A stretch of 64,000 nucleotides of DNA. Source: Oscillospiraceae bacterium (GTDB lineage: Bacteria > Bacillota > Clostridia > Oscillospirales > Acutalibacteraceae). Below the pieces are notes generated by a model. The model ran no database searches and was not told the origin of the DNA. It was given only the letters and a program-made list of their open reading frames with translations. Below are positions 9,175-16,832 of the stretch, in pieces (within the stretch, counting starts at the first letter, position 1; the number at the start of each line of letters is the position of its first letter). The translations under genes and the position numbers were made by a program. The DNA lies in the NCBI GenBank assembly GCA_031268095.1, contig JAIRXU010000028.1, positions 19,209-83,208 of the forward strand, written 5' to 3'.

Positions 9175-10242
9175 ATGAATTTGGAATTCGGCAGAAAACT
9201 CCGGACCCTGCGGGGTGCGCGGGGCATGACCCAGGAACAGTTGGCGGGCCGGCTGGGGGTATCGCCCCAGGCGGTGTCAAAATGGGAGACCGGGGCGGCA
9301 GCGCCGGACATCGGACTGCTTCCGGGGATTTCCGTCGCCTTTGGGGCGACGATCGACGAACTGTTTTGCCTCAGCGACGCGGAACACCTGGCGCGCGTCG
9401 GTCAGCTGCTGACCGACAGCCGGGACCTGGACGCACAAACCTTTTCCTCCGCGGAAACGCTGCTGCAGGGAATCCTGGCCCGCTGCCCGGACAGCGCACT
9501 GGCAGCCTTGCGGCTGGCGGAGCTTTATGAGCACCGGTCGGAGACGCTGACGCGCCAGGCGGTCCTGTATGCCAAGCAGGCCATCCGCATCGCGCCGGAA
9601 GAAAAAAGCGGGCACAGCGTCCTGACCCGGTTGCTGCGCGGCCACGGCGGGGACTGGACGCAGACGAACACACTGGAAATGGTTCGCTACTACCGGGGGC
9701 TGATGAAACGGGTCCCGGACTACCAGGAGGGCTGGCGCTGGCTGCTGGAGCAGCTGATCGGCAACGGATCGCTGGAAGAAGCCCGGGAAATCGTCGAAAA
9801 CAACCCGGTTGTGCGGCGGCATGTCCTCGCGAAAATGTGGCTGGGCGACATCGCCTACGCCCGGGGGGACGGCACGGAGGCCCTGCGGCTCTGGGACGAA
9901 TGCGTTGGCAGCGCGCCGGACGACTGGCGGCCCCGCGCCTTCCGGGCAGACCGGATGGTAGCAATGGGACGTTACGGGGAGGCAATCCGGGACTACGAAG
10001 CCTGGCTGGAGAAGCAGCCCGCCCCGCCCTACTGCGACCCATATATATGCATGGCGTTGCTGTATGAGGAACTGAGGGACCTGCCCAAAGCCATCGAACA
10101 GCGGGAGGCGCATCGCCGCCTGCTGCGCGAAATCGGGTTCGAGCAGGGCGAGGCAATCGACGGTGTGGACCGGGAGATTGCCCGGCTGCAAAGCGCGCTG
10201 GCGGAAACGCCTGGCGGCAAATCAACGGACCAGCCGACTTGA
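9175..10242 (+). CDS. XRE-family HTH regulator with TPR-like C-terminal region
   Basis: MNLEFGRKLRTLRGARGMTQEQLAGRLGVSPQAVSKWETGAAAPDIGLLPGISVAFGATIDELF... then helical repeats. Confidence 0.88.
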   Translation: MNLEFGRKLRTLRGARGMTQEQLAGRLGVSPQAVSKWETGAAAPDIGLLPGISVAFGATIDELFCLSDAEHLARVGQLLTDSRDLDAQTFSSAETLLQGILARCPDSALAALRLAELYEHRSETLTRQAVLYAKQAIRIAPEEKSGHSVLTRLLRGHGGDWTQTNTLEMVRYYRGLMKRVPDYQEGWRWLLEQLIGNGSLEEAREIVENNPVVRRHVLAKMWLGDIAYARGDGTEALRLWDECVGSAPDDWRPRAFRADRMVAMGRYGEAIRDYEAWLEKQPAPPYCDPYICMALLYEELRDLPKAIEQREAHRRLLREIGFEQGEAIDGVDREIARLQSALAETPGGKSTDQPT

Positions 10243-10327
10243 GCCACGACGCCAAAACACATTCCCCGGGAGAAAAGGAGGATGTGTTTTGGTTTTGCGC
10301 ATTTTCGGCGGGTGAACTTCGGAAAAA

Positions 10328-10387
10328 TGTTTCACATGTTTCACGGAAATCCGCGATTGTTTAACGCAAAACCCCCATTGTTTCACG
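10328..10387 (+). repeat. Phased TGTTTMAC(G) direct repeats
   Basis: TGTTTCAC at 10328, TGTTTCACG at 10337, TGTTTAACG at 10358, TGTTTCACG at 10379; the last three are spaced exactly 21 bp. Confidence 0.75.
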
Positions 10388-10590
10388 GAATTACCATCTT
10401 ATTGGAATTATTTCAGAGAGTCATTCTTGTCGCCACAGGCGTCAATTTCCCTCGTCGGAATTTTTTCAAAAACCTCTTTACAAATGCCATCGGATGTGGT
10501 AAACTATTTTATAATAATGCCGTTCCTCGGCCGTTGGACCCACCAACCGCGGCGGAGAAACCGGTGAATGAAAGGATACGGTGAAACCGC

Positions 10591-10854
10591 ATGACCCAAG
10601 CCGAAAAGCAAGAAATCTTGACCGCGTATGCCCTGCATGAGGGCGACACAGGTTCCCCGGAAGTGCAAATCGCATTGCTGACCAAGCGCATCAATGACCT
10701 CACCGGGCACCTGAAAATCCACAAAAAAGACCACCATTCCCGCCGGGGACTGCTGAAATTGGTCGGCCAGCGCCGGGGATTGCTGGCATATCTCCAAAAA
10801 AGCGATATTGAGCGCTACCGCGCCATCATCGCGCGGTTGGGTATCCGCAAATAA
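10591..10854 (+). CDS. rpsO: 30S ribosomal protein S15
   Basis: [87 protein letters not shown]. Confidence 0.98.
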   Translation: MTQAEKQEILTAYALHEGDTGSPEVQIALLTKRINDLTGHLKIHKKDHHSRRGLLKLVGQRRGLLAYLQKSDIERYRAIIARLGIRK

Positions 10855-10869
10855 GGCGGCAAGCGCCAA

Positions 10870-10910
10870 AGGCAGGAGGCGGGGAATTCCCTGCTCCTGC
10901 CTTTCTCTCC
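10870..10910 (+). terminator. Terminator/attenuator between rpsO and pnp
   Basis: AGGCAGGAG (10870-10878) / CTCCTGCCT (10894-10902) followed by TTCTCT. Confidence 0.6.
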
Positions 10911-10945
10911 GCTTTTGAGGACGTCCAAATATTTGGGCCGCACAG

Positions 10946-11039
10946 AGGAGAACTGTTTTAGCGGTAAATCGAGGACAGCGCGCGGATTTTACGGATGTTG
11001 CGCGCGGCTGGCCTGGATTTATTGCTAAATCGTTCTCCT
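10946..11039 (+). promoter_or_regulatory. Long stem-loop in the pnp 5' leader
   Basis: AGGAGAAC (10946-10953) pairs with GTTCTCCT (11032-11039); TTTAGCGGTAAATC (10957-10970) pairs with GATTTATTGCTAAA (11016-11029); the interior holds CAGCGCGCG...CGCGCGGCTG. Confidence 0.75.
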
Positions 11040-11081
11040 TTGGATGGGATATATTTTTGATAGACAGAAAAGGAGAATGGT

Positions 11082-13292
11082 ATGTTTTTCCAGGATTACC
11101 GGACGTTTGAAACCACCCTTGGCGGGCGGAAACTGGTGATCGAGACCGGCAAAATGGCGCAGCTGGCGGGCGGAGCCTGCCTTGTGCGGTACGGGGAAAC
11201 CAACGTACTGTGCACCGCGACGATGAGCGCGAAGCCCCGGGACGGGATTGATTTCTTCCCGCTGTCGGTGGACTTTGAAGAGAAGCTCTATTCTGTGGGA
11301 AAAATCCCCGGGTCGTTCCAGCGGCGGGAGGGCCGCGCCAGCGAAAAGGCCGTTCTGGCCTCCCGGGTAATCGACCGGCCGATTCGCCCCCTCTTCCCCA
11401 AGGACATGCGCAACGACGTGGGCGTCGTGGCGACGGTGATGAGCGTGGAGCAGGACTGCCCGCCGGACATGGTGGCGATGCTGGGCGTGTCCGTGGCGCT
11501 GTCGATTTCGGAAATCCCCTGGCGGGGGCCGATCGCGGGCGTATGCGTGGGACTGGTGGACGGCGAATATGTGATCAATCCCACCGCGGCGCAGCGGGAA
11601 AAGAGCCGCATGAGCGTCGTCGTGGCTTCAACGGCGGACCTGGTGGCAATGATCGAGGCCGGGGCGTCGGAAGTCAGCAACGATGAGATGTATGAAGGAA
11701 TCATGTTCGGCCACCAGGAAAACCGGCGGCTGGTCGAGTTCATCCAGGGAATTCAGGCGGAGGTCGGCAAGCAGAAGATTGACTTCCCTTCCAACGACCC
11801 GCCCGCCGAAATGTACGAAGCCATCAAAGCCTTCGCCATTGAGGACATCCGCCAGGCGCTGGACACAGACGACAAGCGGATCCGGGACGAGCGGCTCAAG
11901 CCCATCTATGAGCGGGTTCACGCGGAATTCGACGAAAAATATCCGGAGGATATCGCAAAGATTGAGGACTGCTTATATAAGACCCAAAAATATGTGGTGC
12001 GGCGCTGGCTGCTGGACGACGGCAAGCGCGTGGACGGGCGGGGGATCGATGAGATCCGGCCGCTGAACGCGGAAGTGGACCTGCTGGACCGGGCGCACGG
12101 CTCCGGGATGTTCACCCGGGGGCAGACCCAGGTGCTCACCGTCACCACCCTCGGGCCGATGAGCATGGAACAGATGCTGGACGGCATCGACGAGGACGAA
12201 AGCAAGCGCTATCTTCATCATTACAACTTCCCCTCCTTCTCCGTCGGCGAGACGCGGCCCGCCCGCGGTCCCGGGCGGCGGGAGATCGGGCACGGCGCGC
12301 TGGCTGAACGGGCGCTGCTGCCGGTCATCCCCGCAGTGGAGGAATTTCCCTACGCGATCCGGCTGGTATCGGAAGTTCTGTCTTCCAACGGTTCCACCTC
12401 CCAGGGCGCGGTGTGCGGCTCGTCTCTCTCGCTGATGGCGGCGGGCGTGCCGATCAAGGCTCCGGTGGCGGGGATATCCTGCGGCCTGGTCACCGAAGGG
12501 GAGCGGTTCATGACCATGGTGGACATCCAGGGCGTGGAAGATTTCTTCGGCGACATGGACTTCAAGGTTGCCGGAACCCACAAAGGGATCACCGCCATTC
12601 AGATGGACCTGAAGATCGACGGTCTGACCCCGGCCATCGTCCGGGAGGCGCTGGAAAAGACGTACAAAGCCCGTCTGTATATTTTAGACGATATCATGGC
12701 GCCGGTCATCGCGGCGCCCAGAGCGGAGTTGTCGAAGTACGCGCCGAAGATGCTGACGGTGACCATCCCGGTGGACAAGATCAGCGAAGTGATCGGCAAG
12801 CAGGGCAAGGTCATCCAGAAGATCTGCGCCGAATGCAACTGCAAGGTGGACGTGGAGGAGGACGGAAAGGTCTTCATCTGCGCGGTGGAGCTTGCTGACG
12901 CGGAGCGGGCGCTGTTCATGATCACGACCATCGCCAACGACCCGGAGGTTGGGTCAATTTATAAGGGCGTGGTGACGCGGCTGATGGACTTCGGCGCATT
13001 CGTGGAGATTGCCCCCGGCAAGGAAGGGCTGGTGCACATCAGCCACCTGGACGTCAAGCGCACCGAGCGGGTGGAAGACGTGGTGAGCGTCGGCGATGAA
13101 GTGATTGTCAAGGTTCGGGAAATCGACGACCAGGGGAGGCTGAACCTCTCCCGGCGGGACGCCCTGATTGAGGTGGAAGGCCTCAAGCCGGAGAACACCA
13201 TTTCTGACGCGCCCCGACGCCCCGCCCCGCCCCGCAGGGACGGCGGACGGCCCGGCGGCGGCAGGCCCGGCGGCCCTGGCGGCAGACGATAA
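11082..13292 (+). CDS. pnp: Polynucleotide phosphorylase
   Basis: MFFQDYRTFETTLGGRKLVIETGKMAQLAGGACLVRYGETNVLCTATMSAKPRDGIDFFPLSVDFEEKLYSVGKIPGSFQRREGR...; C-terminal KH and S1 domains. Confidence 0.98.
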   Translation: MFFQDYRTFETTLGGRKLVIETGKMAQLAGGACLVRYGETNVLCTATMSAKPRDGIDFFPLSVDFEEKLYSVGKIPGSFQRREGRASEKAVLASRVIDRPIRPLFPKDMRNDVGVVATVMSVEQDCPPDMVAMLGVSVALSISEIPWRGPIAGVCVGLVDGEYVINPTAAQREKSRMSVVVASTADLVAMIEAGASEVSNDEMYEGIMFGHQENRRLVEFIQGIQAEVGKQKIDFPSNDPPAEMYEAIKAFAIEDIRQALDTDDKRIRDERLKPIYERVHAEFDEKYPEDIAKIEDCLYKTQKYVVRRWLLDDGKRVDGRGIDEIRPLNAEVDLLDRAHGSGMFTRGQTQVLTVTTLGPMSMEQMLDGIDEDESKRYLHHYNFPSFSVGETRPARGPGRREIGHGALAERALLPVIPAVEEFPYAIRLVSEVLSSNGSTSQGAVCGSSLSLMAAGVPIKAPVAGISCGLVTEGERFMTMVDIQGVEDFFGDMDFKVAGTHKGITAIQMDLKIDGLTPAIVREALEKTYKARLYILDDIMAPVIAAPRAELSKYAPKMLTVTIPVDKISEVIGKQGKVIQKICAECNCKVDVEEDGKVFICAVELADAERALFMITTIANDPEVGSIYKGVVTRLMDFGAFVEIAPGKEGLVHISHLDVKRTERVEDVVSVGDEVIVKVREIDDQGRLNLSRRDALIEVEGLKPENTISDAPRRPAPPRRDGGRPGGGRPGGPGGRR

Positions 13293-13300
13293 ACACAGCG

Positions 13301-13334
13301 GCGCTCCCCTCCCAACGGAGGGGGGCGCGTTTTC
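13301..13334 (+). terminator. Terminator after pnp
   Basis: GCGCTCCCCTCC-CAAC-GGAGGGGGGCGC followed by GTTTTC. Confidence 0.7.
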
Positions 13335-13502
13335 GGGGGAGGCAGGACAGAGGAAGCATCCAATAGTTGGGAATTGGATCGGGAATTGCTCTGGAAAAGA
13401 CAAAAATTCCCCGCAGAGCCGCGGAAATCAGGAGAAAATTCCCGTTTTTGCCGGAAAATCTGAAACCATGGAAAAAATCGTGAAGTTTTTTGTAAAAAGT
13501 TG

Positions 13503-13531
13503 TTGACAAAAGGGCAGATGTGTTGTAATAT
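13503..13531 (+). promoter_or_regulatory. Promoter of the surface-protein gene
   Basis: TTGACA (13503-13508) - 17 bp - TAATAT (13526-13531). Confidence 0.7.
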
Positions 13532-13611
13532 GTTAAAGCGCTGTGGTTCAGCGGTTCAGTGCGGAACAAAAAGAGGAAAGCAGGCTACCTGCGAAAGGAA
13601 CGGGATCGAAA

Positions 13612-15210
13612 ATGAAGAAACGTCAAAAACCAAAGTGGCTCCTTGCGTTGGCGCTGTGCCTGACGGCCCTGACCACTTGCTTATTCAGTGTATTCAGCCC
13701 GACGCTGGCGCTGCCGGAAAACATTAACACCGAGACCTTCACGAGCTTGGAAGGCAAAAGCGAGATCCGGGTCGTCGCCTCGCCCAACGCGACCGGCGAC
13801 ATTGAAATCCCCGCCGCCATCAACGGGCAGGCCGTGACCGCTGTCGCGGACGAAGCGTTCAAGGGATGCACCAGCCTGCGGTCCGTCCGGTTCGGCGTGG
13901 GACTGAAGGCGATCGGCAGCAAGGCGTTTTCCGAGACGAGTTCTCTGGTGGCGGTGGCCATCCCCTCGAGCGCGACGAACATCAGCCTAGACGCTTTCAC
14001 GGGTACCAGCAGCCAGCTGAAAATCTACGGCCTGCCTGGCTCTTACGCGCAAACATTCGCGAACAGCCAGGGGATCACCTTCCAGGCGCTGGACGGCAGC
14101 GTGGATTATTGGGCGGCCAGCACAACGGTTGTGAGCGGCACGGTGGGCTCCACCGGGAGCGCGGTGACGCTGAAGCCCGTCGGCACGCCAAAGAACGTAT
14201 ATGAAGAGGTCAATGCGGACGGGAGTTCAAAGAGCCCCAAACGGTATGTCTACGATAACGACGACAGTATCAGCAACGGTGTACAGGGGCCCGCATACCT
14301 GAAAGACGGCGCGTACTATACGGCACTGCTCAATTACGGCGGCGTTTTCGCCCAGGTCAATGACAACGGGAGTCTGCTCAATACACCGGTTATCTGGCAC
14401 GGCCCGGACAAGACGTTCGGCACGGCGGATGATCAAGGCGTTGTGCTGATCGGCGGAAAATACTACATCAAAGGCGAAGGGGACGAGCAGCAGGTGATCG
14501 ACCCGGAGACGCCCAGCGCAAGCGCCACCGCGCAGAGTTCTTCCGCCGCTTCTACCGCGGCTGCCTCTACGGGCACTTCCGGCACCGGCAGCACCGGTTC
14601 GACGGCGACGACCGTGAACCTGAAGCCCGTCGGGACACCGAAGAATGTATACGAAGAGGTAAACGCGGACGGGAGTTCAAAAAATCCCAAACGTTATGTT
14701 TACGATAACGACGACAATGTCAGCAACGGCGTTCAGGGGACGGCGTATCTGAAAGACGGCGGATATTGGACCGAGCTAACCGCGTACCGCAGCGTCTATG
14801 TACAGATTGGCAACGACGGCAAACTGATCACCGCAATCGGCTTCTGGTATGGTGCGGATCAGATTTTTAATACGGCAGACGACGTCGCTGTTGTGCTGAA
14901 GGAAGGCAAATACGCCGTTTTGAATGAGGACGGCAGCGTCAAGGAGTGGATCACCCCGGAAGTCACCAGCACCAATCCCAGTTCCTCGGCGTCAGTTTCT
15001 TCCGCGGGAACGGGCAGCGGCACGGATACTTCGAACACCAAAGTTACGCTGAGCGACGATTTCTTCAACAGCACCGGAGGCAAAGACGGACCTGAAGTTC
15101 CGCCCACCGGCGGCCGCTTCTCCCCTGGCATGGCGGTCTGCATCTCCCTCCTTACCCTGGCCAGCGGCTACTGTGCGACGCAGCTGGTCCGGAAGCGGAA
15201 GGCGGCCTGA
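13612..15210 (+). CDS. Secreted cell-surface protein: BspA/LRR_5-like domain, two ~110-aa tandem repeats, C-terminal sorting-signal-like tail
   Basis: MKKRQKPKWLLALALCLTALTTCLFSVFSPTLAL signal; AFKGCTSLRSVRFGVGLKAIGSKAFSETSSLVAVAIPSS LRR_5-like; duplicated VxLKPVGTPKNVYEEVNADGSSKxPKRYVYDNDDxxSNGVQG; tail VPPTGGRFSPGMAVCISLLTLASGYCATQLVRKRKAA. Confidence 0.85.
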   Translation: MKKRQKPKWLLALALCLTALTTCLFSVFSPTLALPENINTETFTSLEGKSEIRVVASPNATGDIEIPAAINGQAVTAVADEAFKGCTSLRSVRFGVGLKAIGSKAFSETSSLVAVAIPSSATNISLDAFTGTSSQLKIYGLPGSYAQTFANSQGITFQALDGSVDYWAASTTVVSGTVGSTGSAVTLKPVGTPKNVYEEVNADGSSKSPKRYVYDNDDSISNGVQGPAYLKDGAYYTALLNYGGVFAQVNDNGSLLNTPVIWHGPDKTFGTADDQGVVLIGGKYYIKGEGDEQQVIDPETPSASATAQSSSAASTAAASTGTSGTGSTGSTATTVNLKPVGTPKNVYEEVNADGSSKNPKRYVYDNDDNVSNGVQGTAYLKDGGYWTELTAYRSVYVQIGNDGKLITAIGFWYGADQIFNTADDVAVVLKEGKYAVLNEDGSVKEWITPEVTSTNPSSSASVSSAGTGSGTDTSNTKVTLSDDFFNSTGGKDGPEVPPTGGRFSPGMAVCISLLTLASGYCATQLVRKRKAA

Positions 15211-15536
15211 GGCCCTTTCCTGAACCAACCTTCTTCTTGCCCTTTCGGGCATCTCCTCCCTCTCTCCCGCTCCCCATCCCCCAGGGGAGCGGGGGTTCCC
15301 TTTGCCTGGACGCGACGAAAGGCAGGGGGATATTTTTTTGAGCGGAAGCTTCGCCGCTTGTCTTTCCGTTGCTTTTTTGTGCATCGGCCCAGATTCTTCT
15401 TGCGGTTGCAAAATTCCAGTCTGAAAATTTTTCGCGCCGGCGCGAAAGCGGAAGCGTTCCGGTTTACATTTGGCGCGCCGTCTGCTATAATACTAGCGTA
15501 AAAGCACAAAATCATGCCAGAAAGAGGGCCGCGCCG

Positions 15537-16739
15537 ATGCATCTGGTCCGAGCCAACCCCGTGGACGCAATCATTGCCGACATCGAACAAAACATCGCGG
15601 CCGACGTTGATCTTACCGCGCTGGCGGCGCGCCACTACATTTCCCCCCGCCAGCTTTACCGGGATTTTTATGCCCGCACGGGCTATTCCCTGGCGGAATA
15701 TGTCCGCTGCCGCCGCGTATCCAATGCCTGCGAGCGGATCCGCTGTTCTGATGCGCCGCTCGCGGTCATCGCGGAGGAATGCGGCTGCCAGAGCCAAGCG
15801 GCGTTCCACAAGCTCTTCAAGAGCATGGTAGGCCTCACGCCCCGCGCCTACCGCCAGGGCTGCGGTTTCTTTTCTTTTTACCCCTTCCCGCAGGATGCAA
15901 TCAGTCTGCGCGTGAATGTGGGAAAAGAAACCCTGCCCGCGTGGAACATATGGCCCTACTACGACCCTTGCTTGCAAGGCATTGAGGACCGGGCTCTGGC
16001 CAGCCGGGGCAACGTGCGCGGCCGGCTATTCGGACGCAACGGCAAGCAGCTGGGCAACCGTCTGTGCTATGAACTCATGACCGAAGTTCCCGGCCCCGGC
16101 CGCGCGGGCACTTACGCCACCTGCGTGGCGCCATACCGGGAAAAGGATATCAACGCCGCATGGGATTATCTTTATAATATTTGGCTGCCAGCCAGCATGT
16201 TCGAGCAGTCCGACGAAGGCTATTTCGAAGAATATTTATTTCGGAATGGTGCGCCGCAGCGGCTGAAGCTGTTCTTGCCCGTGCAGAAACGCCGCGAGGC
16301 GCAGCACATTCGCATTGTGCGGGAGCCGGAGCGGATATTTCTGATTGCGCGGGCAACCGGTCCCCTGGCCGAGCGCCGCGCAGCCGAAACCGTAATGGAT
16401 TTTTTGCAGTCGCGGTATCCGCTGCTTGTGCGCAGTGCGCGGCGGTTTTATGTCTGCGAAACCCCCGGCCGGGTGGCCTGCGGCGTAGAGTGCCCCTCCC
16501 CCATTCCGTTGCCCGATGAAAACGGCACGGAATTCCTGCGCCTGCCCGCCGGGGATTACGCTGTGTTGCCCGACGACCGCCTGGGCGACCCCCGTGTCGG
16601 GGCGGCGAAGCTGACGCAGTGGGCACAGAGCAACAGCGTCGCTTGCGCGGACACGCCCGCTTTTGCCGTGTATGAGACCCCGCCGGGACAATACGACAGA
16701 GAAACGATCCGTATGAAGCTGTATTTGCAGCTGAAATGA
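15537..16739 (+). CDS. AraC-family regulator with GyrI-like effector-binding C-terminal region
   Basis: MHLVRANPVDAIIADIEQNIAADVDLTALAARHYISPRQLYRDFYARTGYSLAEYVRCRRVSNACERIRCSDAPLAVIAEECGCQSQAAFHKLFKSMVGLTPRAYR... Confidence 0.9.
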   Translation: MHLVRANPVDAIIADIEQNIAADVDLTALAARHYISPRQLYRDFYARTGYSLAEYVRCRRVSNACERIRCSDAPLAVIAEECGCQSQAAFHKLFKSMVGLTPRAYRQGCGFFSFYPFPQDAISLRVNVGKETLPAWNIWPYYDPCLQGIEDRALASRGNVRGRLFGRNGKQLGNRLCYELMTEVPGPGRAGTYATCVAPYREKDINAAWDYLYNIWLPASMFEQSDEGYFEEYLFRNGAPQRLKLFLPVQKRREAQHIRIVREPERIFLIARATGPLAERRAAETVMDFLQSRYPLLVRSARRFYVCETPGRVACGVECPSPIPLPDENGTEFLRLPAGDYAVLPDDRLGDPRVGAAKLTQWAQSNSVACADTPAFAVYETPPGQYDRETIRMKLYLQLK

Positions 16740-16832
16740 CGGGATTTTTAGAAAAGTTGGCAGAAATGGATAACAAATATGCCGCGGGGCGTGGTATAAT
16801 AGGGGCAGAATATGAGAAAGAGGTGCATTCGT

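Noticed and set aside
10328-10387. A genuine palindromic parS site
   Set aside because: Only direct half-sites are present; the full TGTTTCACGTGAAACA palindrome is absent, so it is reported only as a phased-repeat observation.
10282-10584. 100-aa plus-strand ORF upstream of rpsO
   Set aside because: Spans the phased TGTTTMACG repeats and the rpsO promoter; no RBS-like spacing or recognisable family.
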